Assembly (NCBI RefSeq): GCF_003583985.1
Contig: NZ_QXML01000002.1
Span: 522,064-586,063 of the forward strand
DNA: 64,000 bases
Origin: Algoriphagus lacus
GTDB taxonomy: Bacteria > Bacteroidota > Bacteroidia > Cytophagales > Cyclobacteriaceae
Direction: 5' to 3'
Below the pieces are notes generated by a model, which had not been told where the DNA came from, ran no database searches, and saw only the letters and a list, made by a program, of their open reading frames with translations. The position numbers and the translations under genes are program-made. Shown here in pieces: positions 53,600-61,298 of the stretch (positions are counted from its first letter, which is position 1; every line of letters starts with the position of its first letter).

Positions 53600-53935
53600 T
53601 TACTTTTCCTTCAGCGCCTGTCCTTCAAACTGAATGCCTTCCCAAGCGAATTGGATAAAGTTGCGGATGTTTTGGTGGTCGGTTCCCTGTGGATTTTGCA
53701 GCACATCGATGCGGTAGTAGTCCCCGAAGAGGGCGAGGGTTTGGGCTTGGTTCAGGCCCTGAAGTTTGGCGAAGGAGAAGATCTTGCAGCTGCCGTTGTT
53801 TTGTCCGGCTTCGTTGACCGCGGTACCGTTGGTGAAGCGGGTAGGGGTGAAGTCGTAGTGCGCGTCGATGTATGCGATGACCTCGGGGAAGGTAATGGAC
53901 TCGGGGGCTTGGTTGATTTTTTCGGGTAAGGTCAT
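53600..53935 (-). CDS. HopJ-family (type III effector-like) protein
   Basis: A 111-residue protein of the HopJ family: NQAPESITFPEVIAYIDAHYDFTPTRFTNG (in part) is followed by NEAGQNNGSCKIFSFAKLQGL and a TLALFGDYYR-DVL end, nearly the whole length of the domain. The name comes from Pseudomonas effectors, but homologues are widespread in environmental bacteria lacking type III secretion, and none is visible here. Function unknown. Same strand as and 76 nt upstream of nothing essential: the DUF6544 gene precedes it, so co-transcription with that gene is possible. Confidence 0.88.
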   Translation of the reverse strand: MTLPEKINQAPESITFPEVIAYIDAHYDFTPTRFTNGTAVNEAGQNNGSCKIFSFAKLQGLNQAQTLALFGDYYRIDVLQNPQGTDHQNIRNFIQFAWEGIQFEGQALKEK

Positions 53936-54011
53936 GAGATTCTATTTTGGGGCGAAGATCTTCTTTTTTCACCGCAGAGGCGCAAATGGCGCAAAGAAAA
54001 AGTGATCAGTT

Positions 54012-55130
54012 TCAGTCTGCAGGTTTTCTATCCCGAAGCGCCTGTTCGTTGTATTGGATGTCAGTGACTTGGAGCTTCAGCCAGGTCCAGTCTCCCTGGT
54101 CCAGTTTCCATGTAGCAGTCATCTGAGTGGGAATGCGGATTCCATCCATCTCCCCGAGTTGAGTCGCCTGGATGACCCATTCCTGACGCTTGGCATCTGC
54201 TTCGTTGCCTTGGTAGCGCAGGGCGGAAAATCTGGAAAAGTCCCCTTCCGGAGTAAAATAGAAGGTTCCGCTTCCCCGGGTGTCCCCGACCTGCAGGGTG
54301 GCTTTGGCACTGGTGTCACTGAGTTGCTCCCAAGTGATGTCCTTGCTCAGGGCAAAGGAGGGAAACCAAACCAGTTCCCCCAAGTAGCGCTGCAGGCTTC
54401 CTTCGTCGAGTTTTTCACCCGATGCGTTCACGATGGGAAAAAGTGCCTCCAGCAGGATAAGCATTTGGCCCTGACCTTCTGCAAATTTGTCCCTGCCGCG
54501 GAAGAAAACCAGCGGATTCATTTTCACGTCCACTGTCCAGATAAAGCCCGGAACGTCCATTCTGGTGTATTGGACCGCTTTGGCAGGAAACCAATTTTCC
54601 TGATCAGGCTTGAGTTTCATTTCAGCTTTTTGGGTGACCTTGCCCACGGTGAGCCGGGGTCGGCCTACCATTCCCGAACGGTGAAGCCATTTTTTTACCG
54701 GTTCGGGCAGATCCCTAAGCTCGTCTTCGGTAATCGGTTGGGTAGGGCTTGGGTTTACCTGGCTGAGCAAGGCATCAGTTTCCTCCTGAACCCGCTTTTC
54801 AAAGAAAAACTGACCCATGGAAACAAGCGTCACCAGCAGGATCAGGATATTGGGTAGCGTTCCGAACTTGGCGTCTTTCCAGACCAAGAAGATCAGGATT
54901 TGGGAAAGCACTACCGCCGCCAGTCCTACAACCCAGGCATAGCGGTGGGAAATGGAAAAAAGCAGCCCATAGCCCAGAAAGAACAGGCAGGTGATAAGCC
55001 AGGCGATTCCCATCGGTTTGGAAATCGGCAGGGTAAATTCTTTGATTTCCCGGAGCTCATACCCCTTGACAAACCCAATCACATGGATCAGGCCATGCAA
55101 AATCACCAGGATAAAAAATGCAGTTTTCAT
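54012..55130 (-). CDS. DUF6544-like membrane protein
   Basis: A 372-residue protein. The start is the ATG giving MKTAFFILVILHGLIHVIGFVKG. Four membrane helices occupy about residues 1-120 (HGLIHVIGF, IAWLITCLFFLGYGLLF, WVVGLAAVVLSQILIFL, NILILLVTLVSMG). The rest is a soluble beta-rich domain starting LPEPVKKWLHRSGMVGRPRLTVG, a mark of DUF6544. No function is known. It is transcribed toward the HopJ gene, with the repeat array just upstream of it. Confidence 0.75.
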   Translation of the reverse strand: MKTAFFILVILHGLIHVIGFVKGYELREIKEFTLPISKPMGIAWLITCLFFLGYGLLFSISHRYAWVVGLAAVVLSQILIFLVWKDAKFGTLPNILILLVTLVSMGQFFFEKRVQEETDALLSQVNPSPTQPITEDELRDLPEPVKKWLHRSGMVGRPRLTVGKVTQKAEMKLKPDQENWFPAKAVQYTRMDVPGFIWTVDVKMNPLVFFRGRDKFAEGQGQMLILLEALFPIVNASGEKLDEGSLQRYLGELVWFPSFALSKDITWEQLSDTSAKATLQVGDTRGSGTFYFTPEGDFSRFSALRYQGNEADAKRQEWVIQATQLGEMDGIRIPTQMTATWKLDQGDWTWLKLQVTDIQYNEQALRDRKPAD

Positions 55131-55227
55131 AGGCGCTAAGATCAAGTTTGCAGCAATCAGTCTCAGTTGGCAGAAATCCTGGAATCCGAGACTGTTTACG
55201 GATTACTCAAAAGTTCTTTGTACTCTG

Positions 55228-55955
55228 CGTCATTGCGAGCAGGGGAGGTACGACCGACGAAGCAATCTCTTAAAATACTTATTTTCAATAAAGATTGCTT
55301 CGCTCCTGCGTCACTCTCAATGACGGCCCTCTGCGACTCTGCGGTGAATTTATTATAATCCGGACTTGAAAATCCGATCCATCAGTGCTGCGTCATTGCG
55401 AGGAGGGAGGCACGACCGACGAAGCAATCTCTTATTATTTTTCTTTAAGATTGCTTCGCTACTGCGTTACTCGCAATGACGTCCCTCTGCGACTCTGCGG
55501 TGAATCTAATATAATCCGGACTTGAAAATCCGATCCATCAGTGCTGCGCCATTGCGAGGAGTGTGTTATGACCGACGAAGCAATCACTTTTCATTTTTCT
55601 TTAAGATTGCTTCGCTCCTGCGTCACTCGCAATGACGTCCCTCTGCGACTCTGCGGTGATTTCTTACAGACCTGATTTGAAAATCCGATCCATCAGTGCT
55701 GCGTCATTGCGTGGAGGGGAGGTATGACCGACGAAGCAATCTCTTATTATATTTCTTTAAGATTGCTTCGCTCCTGCGTCACTCGCAATGACGTCCCTCT
55801 GCGACTCTGCGGTGAATCTAATATAATCCGGACTTGAAAATCCGATCCATCAGTGCTGCGCCATTGCGAGGAGGGAGGTAGGACCGAAGAAGCAATCTCT
55901 TAGGATACTTATTTTCAATAAAGATTGCTTCGCTCCTGCGTCACTCGCAATGACG
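55228..55955. repeat. Five-unit tandem array of a palindromic element fused to the rhaM 3' end
   Basis: Five copies of a 91-98 bp imperfect palindrome (CGTCATTGCGAG ... GAAGCAATC ... GATTGCTTCG ... CGCAATGACG) start at 55228, 55391, 55547, 55702 and 55859, spacing 155-163 bp. Between them each unit carries CTCTGCGACTCTGCGGTGAA and then the last ten codons plus stop of the adjacent mutarotase gene (at 55353-55385, 55511-55541, 55665-55696 in diverged form, and 55823-55853). The palindrome belongs to a type seen dispersed in many bacterial genomes. Differences among units show the array is not a recent slip. Confidence 0.9.
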
Positions 55956-55982
55956 TCCCTCTGCTCCTCAGCGGTGAATTTA

Positions 55983-56324
55983 TTATAATCCGGACTTGAA
56001 AATCCGATCCATCAGCACCCATTTTTCTCCTGGCTTGGCCCAGGGAATAGGCTGCTGAAAACCCCACATCAGTTCTTCCCACTTGGCGATGATGGGATTG
56101 GCGGCGTCCATTTCGGCCTTTTTCTCAAAGGTAAACTCGTCCACGGTCTCCAAAATCATGAACATCCGATTGCCGGTGCGGAAGATCTCGATATTCAGAA
56201 TTCCGCAGTCGATGTCGTGTTGGGTGACTTCCGGCCATGCAGCCCCGGGGGCGTGATGTTGTTCGTAGCGTTTGATGGATTCGGGATCGTCGATCAGGTC
56301 AAGAGTGAGGCAGAAGCGTTTCAT
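55983..56324 (-). CDS. rhaM: L-rhamnose mutarotase
   Basis: A 113-residue enzyme that interconverts alpha and beta L-rhamnose (or a related deoxysugar) in the cytoplasm. The start is the ATG giving MKRFCLTLDLIDDPESIKRYEQHH; the 67-codon upstream open frame encodes only repeat-derived peptide. Marks of the family are the active-site HH in YEQHHAPGAAWPEV, the IEIFRTGNRMFMILE strand and a final WVLMDRIFKSGL. The last ten codons are also found in the tandem array downstream, so the array arose by duplication of the gene end. Likely partner of the dehydrogenase genes upstream. Confidence 0.92.
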   Translation of the reverse strand: MKRFCLTLDLIDDPESIKRYEQHHAPGAAWPEVTQHDIDCGILNIEIFRTGNRMFMILETVDEFTFEKKAEMDAANPIIAKWEELMWGFQQPIPWAKPGEKWVLMDRIFKSGL

Positions 56325-56557
56325 GTGATTTCGGATTGTGGATTTCGGATTTTTAAACTTTGGTGTTCGGTGTTCAGCGTTCGGTGTTCGATATTTTTTA
56401 ATTCTAATTTCTGGTAAATGAACGGCTAACTCCCCCTTGCCCCCTTTAGAAAAGGGGGAGTTGGTTTTGCCAAAAATCAGAGGTTCAATTCTATATTTTG
56501 CAGGCTCAATCCTAAAATTGACCACGTAAATCGTATTTCGTAAATCGTACTTCTTAC
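56325..56557. repeat. Spacer of dispersed repeats upstream of rhaM
   Basis: Contains TTTCGGATTGTGGATTTCGG, GTGTTCGGTGTTCAGCGTTC (about 56362-56383), the inverted pair AACTCCCCCTT / AAGGGGGAGTT (56428-56462) and CGTAAATCGTATTTCGTAAA (56524-56543). No gene content. Confidence 0.65.
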
Positions 56558-57376
56558 TTAGTGCCTAAAAAACCTTTGAAAGGCTTTGATCGTCTGTTCC
56601 GCGGCGGCGTCGGGATTGGGAAAGGGGAAAGCCTCGGCAGAGACATAGCCGGAATAGTCAATTTCCTTTAGAGCTTTGGCAATAGGTGCCATATCCGTAT
56701 GACCAAATCCCATGGGCTTCCGGTTGGAATCCGCGAAATGAACGTGGCCAATATAGGTTCCAAATTCCCGGATGGATTGGGCCAGATTGTCCTCTTCGAT
56801 GTTCATGTGGAAAAGGTCCGCAAGGAGTTTGACGTTACCCAATCTGTTTTTTTCCAAAAAGGCACTTCCTGACTCCAAGGTGTTCAGTAGGTTGGTTTCG
56901 TAGCGATTGAGCGGTTCGTAGATCAGGAAAACTCCCTCCGATTCAGCTTTTTTTCCCAACATCTCCAATCCCTGAGCCAAGCAATCGAGTGTTTCTTCCC
57001 GGTTTCCGGAAGCAAGGACATTTCCCTGCATCGAACCGATAATTGCCGGTGCGCCGAATTGGGCTCCGAAGGAAATCATGTCTGAAATGAAGGAAATGGC
57101 CTTTTTTCGAATTTCCGGATCGGGGTCGGTTAGAGTCATCCCGTGAAGGACTTTTCCCGCTCCGGTTCCCACTGCTGCGAGTTGGAGTTGGTGTTTTTCC
57201 AATAGCCTTCTCAATCGGTCCGGCTCAAGCGCATCGGAAGAAGGGGTAAAAAGCTCTACCCCGTCAAATTCCAAGGCAGCCGCTTTTTCCATCCCCTTTT
57301 CCAAATCCTCCCAGAAAATCCATGGCCCGGACTTTATCTGGGGAACCAACGCAATGGTGACAGCAGATCGGATCAT
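56558..57376 (-). CDS. TIM-barrel sugar isomerase/epimerase (hydroxypyruvate-isomerase-like)
   Basis: A 272-residue AP-endonuclease-2-fold enzyme. Metal ligands are visible in order: the Glu of LIYEPLNRYE (about 150), the Asp and His of KLLADLFHMN (about 183-190), the His of GHVHFADS (about 209-211) and the Glu of VSAEAFP (about 245), as in D-tagatose epimerases and hydroxypyruvate isomerases. The substrate is a keto-sugar or sugar acid not determined by sequence. It begins 3 nt after the stop of the zinc-dehydrogenase, so the two are one operon; with mutarotase downstream, a pathway for a deoxy- or aldose sugar is inferred. Confidence 0.88.
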   Translation of the reverse strand: MIRSAVTIALVPQIKSGPWIFWEDLEKGMEKAAALEFDGVELFTPSSDALEPDRLRRLLEKHQLQLAAVGTGAGKVLHGMTLTDPDPEIRKKAISFISDMISFGAQFGAPAIIGSMQGNVLASGNREETLDCLAQGLEMLGKKAESEGVFLIYEPLNRYETNLLNTLESGSAFLEKNRLGNVKLLADLFHMNIEEDNLAQSIREFGTYIGHVHFADSNRKPMGFGHTDMAPIAKALKEIDYSGYVSAEAFPFPNPDAAAEQTIKAFQRFFRH

Positions 57377-57379
57377 CGT

Positions 57380-58405
57380 TTATCGGTCAAAGTCAATCAT
57401 GATTTTAATAATTCCCTGCGGATTGGCAGCCCAATTGGCCAGGGTTTCCGGTCCTTCTTCAATCCCGATGACCTTGGAAATCACCTCATCCACCGGGAAT
57501 TTTCCTTCCTCGAGGTAAGCGATGACTTCGGGGAAGTCGGATTTGCCCACGCAATTCCGTGAACCCAGGATTTCGATTTCCTTTTGGACAAAAAGAGAGG
57601 TATTGAACTCCACAGGTGCTTTGGCATAGCCGATGCAGACCACCCGGCCCAGAAAAGCCACCTCTTCCACGGCGCTTCGGTAGGTGTGTGGACTACCGAC
57701 TGCTTCGATGATCACATCCGGGCCGTCTCCTTGGGTGATTTGTTGGAGGCGAGTGTGGAGGTCTTCGGTACCGGGATTGATGGTGTGAGCCACACCGATT
57801 TTGCGGGCGATTTCCAGTTTGGAGTCGTCCAAATCAATAGCGATCACCAAGGCGCCTTTATTGACGGCAGAAGCCACGGCACCCAAGCCCACAATCCCGC
57901 AACCCAAGACAGCGACCCGATCTTCCGAACTCACCCGACCTCGGGAAGCCGCATGAAAGCCAACCGTGAGGGGTTCGGCAAGTGCCAGTTCGCGGAGGCT
58001 CAGTTTTTCGGAAGGGAAAAGATCCTGCCAAGGCGCACAGACATACCGGGTCATCGCACCGGGACGGCGTACGCCCATGGTTTTGTTGGTTTTACAGGCA
58101 TTGGGACGGCCTTTTCGGCAGGCTACGCAGGTACCGCAGGCCAAGTAGGGATAGAGCGTGACTTTGGTTCCCACCCGAATCTGTTCGGGAACATCGGTTC
58201 CCAAAGCTTCAATAGTTGCGCCCACTTCATGGCCCAGGATGTTGGGGTATTCCTGAAGGGGGAAAAGTCCCTTGAATCCGTTCATGTCGCCTCCGCAAAA
58301 TCCAACCATTCCGACTTTGAGCAGGACTTCTCCGGCTTTTGGAGCTGGTTTTTCGATTTCGCGGACTTCGGATTTACCGACTTCAGTGAGAAAAAGTGCT
58401 TTCAT
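57380..58405 (-). CDS. Zinc-dependent medium-chain dehydrogenase (sugar alcohol/aldonate type)
   Basis: A 341-residue MDR-superfamily enzyme. Catalytic zinc ligands are the Cys of GFCGGD, His-Glu of GHEVG (about 59-63) and a later Glu; the structural zinc loop has C-GTC-AC-x7-C (CGTCVACRKGRPNAC, about 91-105). The NAD-binding GCGIVGLGAV (about 168-177) follows, with an acidic residue (IDLDDSK) favouring NAD. Homologues oxidise L-galactonate, L-fuconate or polyols; substrate not assigned. Three nt from the isomerase gene. Confidence 0.88.
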   Translation of the reverse strand: MKALFLTEVGKSEVREIEKPAPKAGEVLLKVGMVGFCGGDMNGFKGLFPLQEYPNILGHEVGATIEALGTDVPEQIRVGTKVTLYPYLACGTCVACRKGRPNACKTNKTMGVRRPGAMTRYVCAPWQDLFPSEKLSLRELALAEPLTVGFHAASRGRVSSEDRVAVLGCGIVGLGAVASAVNKGALVIAIDLDDSKLEIARKIGVAHTINPGTEDLHTRLQQITQGDGPDVIIEAVGSPHTYRSAVEEVAFLGRVVCIGYAKAPVEFNTSLFVQKEIEILGSRNCVGKSDFPEVIAYLEEGKFPVDEVISKVIGIEEGPETLANWAANPQGIIKIMIDFDR

Positions 58406-58722
58406 AGGTTGTTGTCAACAGTCGATGGACCATAGGCCACGGCAGGTTTAGAATTTACGTTTTTTGATATACGATTTACGAGTTTCTAGGAAATACGAAT
58501 TACGAAGTTAGAAATACGAGGTACTCCCATCAGTCTCCATCCCGCTTCCGTCTCCAGTCTTCCTATACTATTTTTCCAACATCGGTCCTCAATCCAAATC
58601 CCCCCAGCCCCCTTTGATCAAATTATGTGTTCCAAATTGGTTTTTGGAATAAAGGGGGAGTTGGTTCCTGCTTCCGTCTCGGGTCTTCCCTTCCCGTCAA
58701 ATCCGAAATCCGAAATCCGAAA
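58406..58722. repeat. Repeat-filled spacer between the dehydrogenase and AKR genes
   Basis: No gene. Holds GTCAACAGTCGATGG (about 58416), TACGATTTACGAG and AAATACGAATTACGAAG (58470-58507), a GTCTCCAGTCTTCC tract, a pair of C-rich and GGGGGAGTTGG arms (about 58599-58664) and CCGAAATCCGAAATCCGAAA (58703-58722). Confidence 0.65.
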
Positions 58723-59655
58723 TCAAATATTATTCTCCTCTTTTCCTTCAAACCACATCCGGTTTTTCACAGGCTCGACGAGGGTGAGGATCTTTTCCAG
58801 GAGTTCGGCGGGGATTTCCAAGTCCACCGCTTCAAGATTCTGACGTACCACTTCCACTTCGCACATGCCCACGATGGTAGTGGCGATCAGGGGATGGTCC
58901 ATGGCAAACCTCAGCGCCACATCACTCAGTCTGAGTCCATAGCTTTTGCATAATTCCAACAGGATCGGTTGCATGGCCTTGACTTCGGCAGGCGAGCGAT
59001 GCCAAGGAGGAAGGCTACCATCCGAAAGGATACGCTGCATCAGCGGGGCGGCATTCATCAGGCCGAAGCCCATTTCCTGGGAAAGAGGTACGAGTTCGTC
59101 GTTGATCTCGTCCTCGAGCAGGTTGTAATGTGCCCAGGATAGCACGGTATCAGGATTGGTTTCACGGGCGATCTGAGCCAAATAGCGAACAGGAAGTCCC
59201 GTAATTCCCCAGAAACGGGCTTTTCCGGATTGGACCACTTCCTGAATAGCCGGTACGGCTTCCTCGAGGATGATCCGTTTGTCCACAAACTCGATGTCGT
59301 GAAGCTGGAAGAGATCGAGGTAGTCGGTCTTCAGCCGGGTGAGGGATTCGTCGATGCTTTGAAGGATTCTTTTGCGGGAAAAGTCAAAGTCCTGCAAGTC
59401 GTACCGCCCGCATTTGCTGGCGAGGATGATGTCCTTTCGTTTTCCTTCGAGGGCTTTTCCGAGTCGGCTTTCGGCCAAAGTCAATCCATAAAATGGGGAT
59501 ACATCGAAGAAATTGACACCGTGATCGAGTGCGAGGTGAACAGCCGAAATGGCCTCTTTTTCATCCACGGGATCAAATACATTGCCCATCGGAGAGGCTC
59601 CAAAACCAAGGATGGAAACGTCGAGGCCGGTTTTGCCTAAAGTGCGATACTGCAT
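58723..59655 (-). CDS. Aldo/keto reductase, L-galactose/L-fucose-dehydrogenase-like
   Basis: A 310-residue AKR. The ATG giving MQYRTLGKTGLDVSILGFGA is the true start; 41 upstream codons are leader. The catalytic tetrad is Asp and Tyr of FFDVSPFYG, Lys of ASKCGRY and His of QLHDIEF. The string GFGASPMG-VF-PV, KCGRY, FDFS, SIDESL, HDIEF and GITGLP runs parallel to plant L-galactose dehydrogenase, and bacterial relatives oxidise L-fucose or L-galactose to the lactone. With the downstream MDR, isomerase and mutarotase it suggests non-phosphorylative use of a 6-deoxy or L-sugar. Confidence 0.88.
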   Translation of the reverse strand: MQYRTLGKTGLDVSILGFGASPMGNVFDPVDEKEAISAVHLALDHGVNFFDVSPFYGLTLAESRLGKALEGKRKDIILASKCGRYDLQDFDFSRKRILQSIDESLTRLKTDYLDLFQLHDIEFVDKRIILEEAVPAIQEVVQSGKARFWGITGLPVRYLAQIARETNPDTVLSWAHYNLLEDEINDELVPLSQEMGFGLMNAAPLMQRILSDGSLPPWHRSPAEVKAMQPILLELCKSYGLRLSDVALRFAMDHPLIATTIVGMCEVEVVRQNLEAVDLEIPAELLEKILTLVEPVKNRMWFEGKEENNI

Positions 59656-59893
59656 AGGTTTGAAAGAATAGGATTCCTTTTCCAAGATAGGGGAATTTTT
59701 AAATGAAGGAATCCTGAGTCGCGAAAGGTCTTTACTTTGGAAAAGCTGCACTTGAGAAAAATGGCATTTGGCTTCCAATTCACCATGCCATGTTCCTTCT
59801 CAGAATTTAGATCCTCCGACAATCCGTTTTTGAGGCTGTGCTGCTTTTTCTTCCTATTTTGGAATTGGAATACAGCTTGAAACTATTTGGACA

Positions 59894-60505
59894 GTGGGTT
59901 ACTCGTATAAAATCGCATTATTGACCTTTTTCTCCTGGATCTTGGTCACGCAGCAGAAGGATTGTGAGCTCCGGAAATCCGCTGATGGAATCGAGGTTTA
60001 CACCTGTAAGATGGAAGACTCCAAGATCAATTCCATTCAATCCACTTTCACGGTTTCTTCCTCCTTTACCACCCTTTCAGAGGCATTGTTCGATTTGAAC
60101 AACTTTCACAAGTGGCAGTACAAGATTATAAAAACAGAGATGCTGAAGCGGATTTCGAAGGATGAATTTATCTACCGCGCCGAACTGGAGACTCCATGGC
60201 CTGTTTCCAACCGGGATTTGATCCTGCATGTGAAAATGTCACAGACCGCTACCCCACAGGAATATCACTTCTCAGCCATTGGGAAGCCTGATTTTATTCC
60301 GCCCCGGGAGGGTTTTGTGCGTGTTCCGGTGAGTGAAGCCCACTGGTACATCAAGGTTCTGGATAAAAACAACATTCACATCAGGCACAGCATCCTGATT
60401 GACCCGGGGGGGTCCATCCCCTCTTGGTTGATGAATCTTTCACTAGCTGAAGGGCCTTATGAGACCTTTAAAAATCTGAGGAATTACTTAGGTTCTGAGA
60501 GATAA
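59894..60505 (+). CDS. START-domain protein
   Basis: A 203-residue protein with an N-terminal hydrophobic signal (about 6-19) and a single START-like lipid-binding domain (ELRKSADGIEVYTCK; NNFHKWQYKI; AELETPWPVSNRDLILHVKM, in part; SIPSWLMNLS). The start codon is GTG. START proteins bind a lipid or sterol-like ligand in a deep pocket; the ligand here is unknown. Divergent from the AKR gene; single gene. Confidence 0.83.
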   Translation: MGYSYKIALLTFFSWILVTQQKDCELRKSADGIEVYTCKMEDSKINSIQSTFTVSSSFTTLSEALFDLNNFHKWQYKIIKTEMLKRISKDEFIYRAELETPWPVSNRDLILHVKMSQTATPQEYHFSAIGKPDFIPPREGFVRVPVSEAHWYIKVLDKNNIHIRHSILIDPGGSIPSWLMNLSLAEGPYETFKNLRNYLGSER

Positions 60506-60706
60506 AGGTTTTTACTATAGAGGACACAGAGTTTTCTTGGTAGGTCGCAAAGGTCGTTGTATAGAAGTACTTTTATTGGGCTGGGCAGTCTGAAGACTTT
60601 GCGCTAAATGGACATATAGAAGTATTGTAATCTTGAATGTCGAACATCGAACTTTGAACAACGAACGCCGAATTTCAAAAAATGTCTAAAAACTTGGAGT
60701 ACTAAC

Positions 60707-61180
60707 ATGAAAACCCTGTGGATTACCCCAGAAGGTCTGGAAAAGTTGAAGGCTGAATTGGACCACTTGTGGAGGGTCGAGCGTCCGGAAACCACGCAAA
60801 AAGTCGCTTGGGCGGCTAGCTTGGGGGATCGCTCGGAAAACGCTGACTACACCTACAACAAAAAGCGGCTCCGTGAAATAGACCGACGGGTTCACTACTT
60901 GCGCAAATGCATTGATGACTTGAAGGTCATTCCCTATACCCCATATCAGGAAGGGAAAGTGTTGTTTGGCGCTTGGGTCGAGATCGAAAATGCCAAGGGC
61001 CAGAAGATCCGCATTCGTATTGTGGGCGGGGAGGAGATTTTTGAGCGGAGGGATTACATCTCCATTGATTCACCCATGGCACAGGCGCTGCTGAAAAAGG
61101 AAGTAGGTGAGGAAGTGCTCGTCCAAACGCCAACGATGCAGATGGCCTGGAAGGTGAAGAAGATTGAGTATGAGAAGTAG
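60707..61180 (+). CDS. greB: GreA/GreB-type transcription elongation factor
   Basis: A 157-residue factor that rescues backtracked RNA polymerase by stimulating transcript cleavage. The N-terminal coiled coil (about 5-75) has the acidic tip at LGDRSENADY (Asp/Glu pair needed for cleavage), followed by a C-terminal FKBP-like domain (GAWVEIENAKGQKIRIRIVG, about 83-102, and SPMAQALLKKEVGEEV). The sequence YNKKRLREIDRRVHYL favours GreB over GreA. No neighbouring partner. Confidence 0.9.
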   Translation: MKTLWITPEGLEKLKAELDHLWRVERPETTQKVAWAASLGDRSENADYTYNKKRLREIDRRVHYLRKCIDDLKVIPYTPYQEGKVLFGAWVEIENAKGQKIRIRIVGGEEIFERRDYISIDSPMAQALLKKEVGEEVLVQTPTMQMAWKVKKIEYEK

Positions 61181-61211
61181 GGTTTGGCCTTCGTGAGATT
61201 TTGAGGAAAAA

Positions 61212-61279
61212 GGGAATTGCAAATTCCCCAAGATATAAAAGCGGAGTTGCAAACTCCGCTTAGCGAGGTTTGAAACTCT
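61212..61279. repeat. Cluster of triloop hairpins after greB
   Basis: GGGAATT-GCA-AATTCCC (61212-61228), GCGGAGTT-GCA-AACTCCGC (61241-61259) and an imperfect third one at about 61265-61279. Same family as 53473-53577. It could end greB transcription. Confidence 0.65.
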
Positions 61280-61298
61280 GTTTAGTGCGTGCTTCTAT

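Noticed and set aside
53625..53972. Overlapping frames in the HopJ region
   Set aside because: Other-frame shadows with Arg/Pro-rich composition; the HopJ frame has a clear family match.
55228..55955. Possible CRISPR array
   Set aside because: Units are 155-163 bp, the repeats are large palindromes, and the sequence between them is itself repeated (rhaM tail), so there are no unique spacers; no cas genes.
56325..56525. 67-codon extension of rhaM
   Set aside because: It encodes only translated dispersed repeats (for example NAEHRTPK and NPKSTIRN); the family length fits the later ATG.
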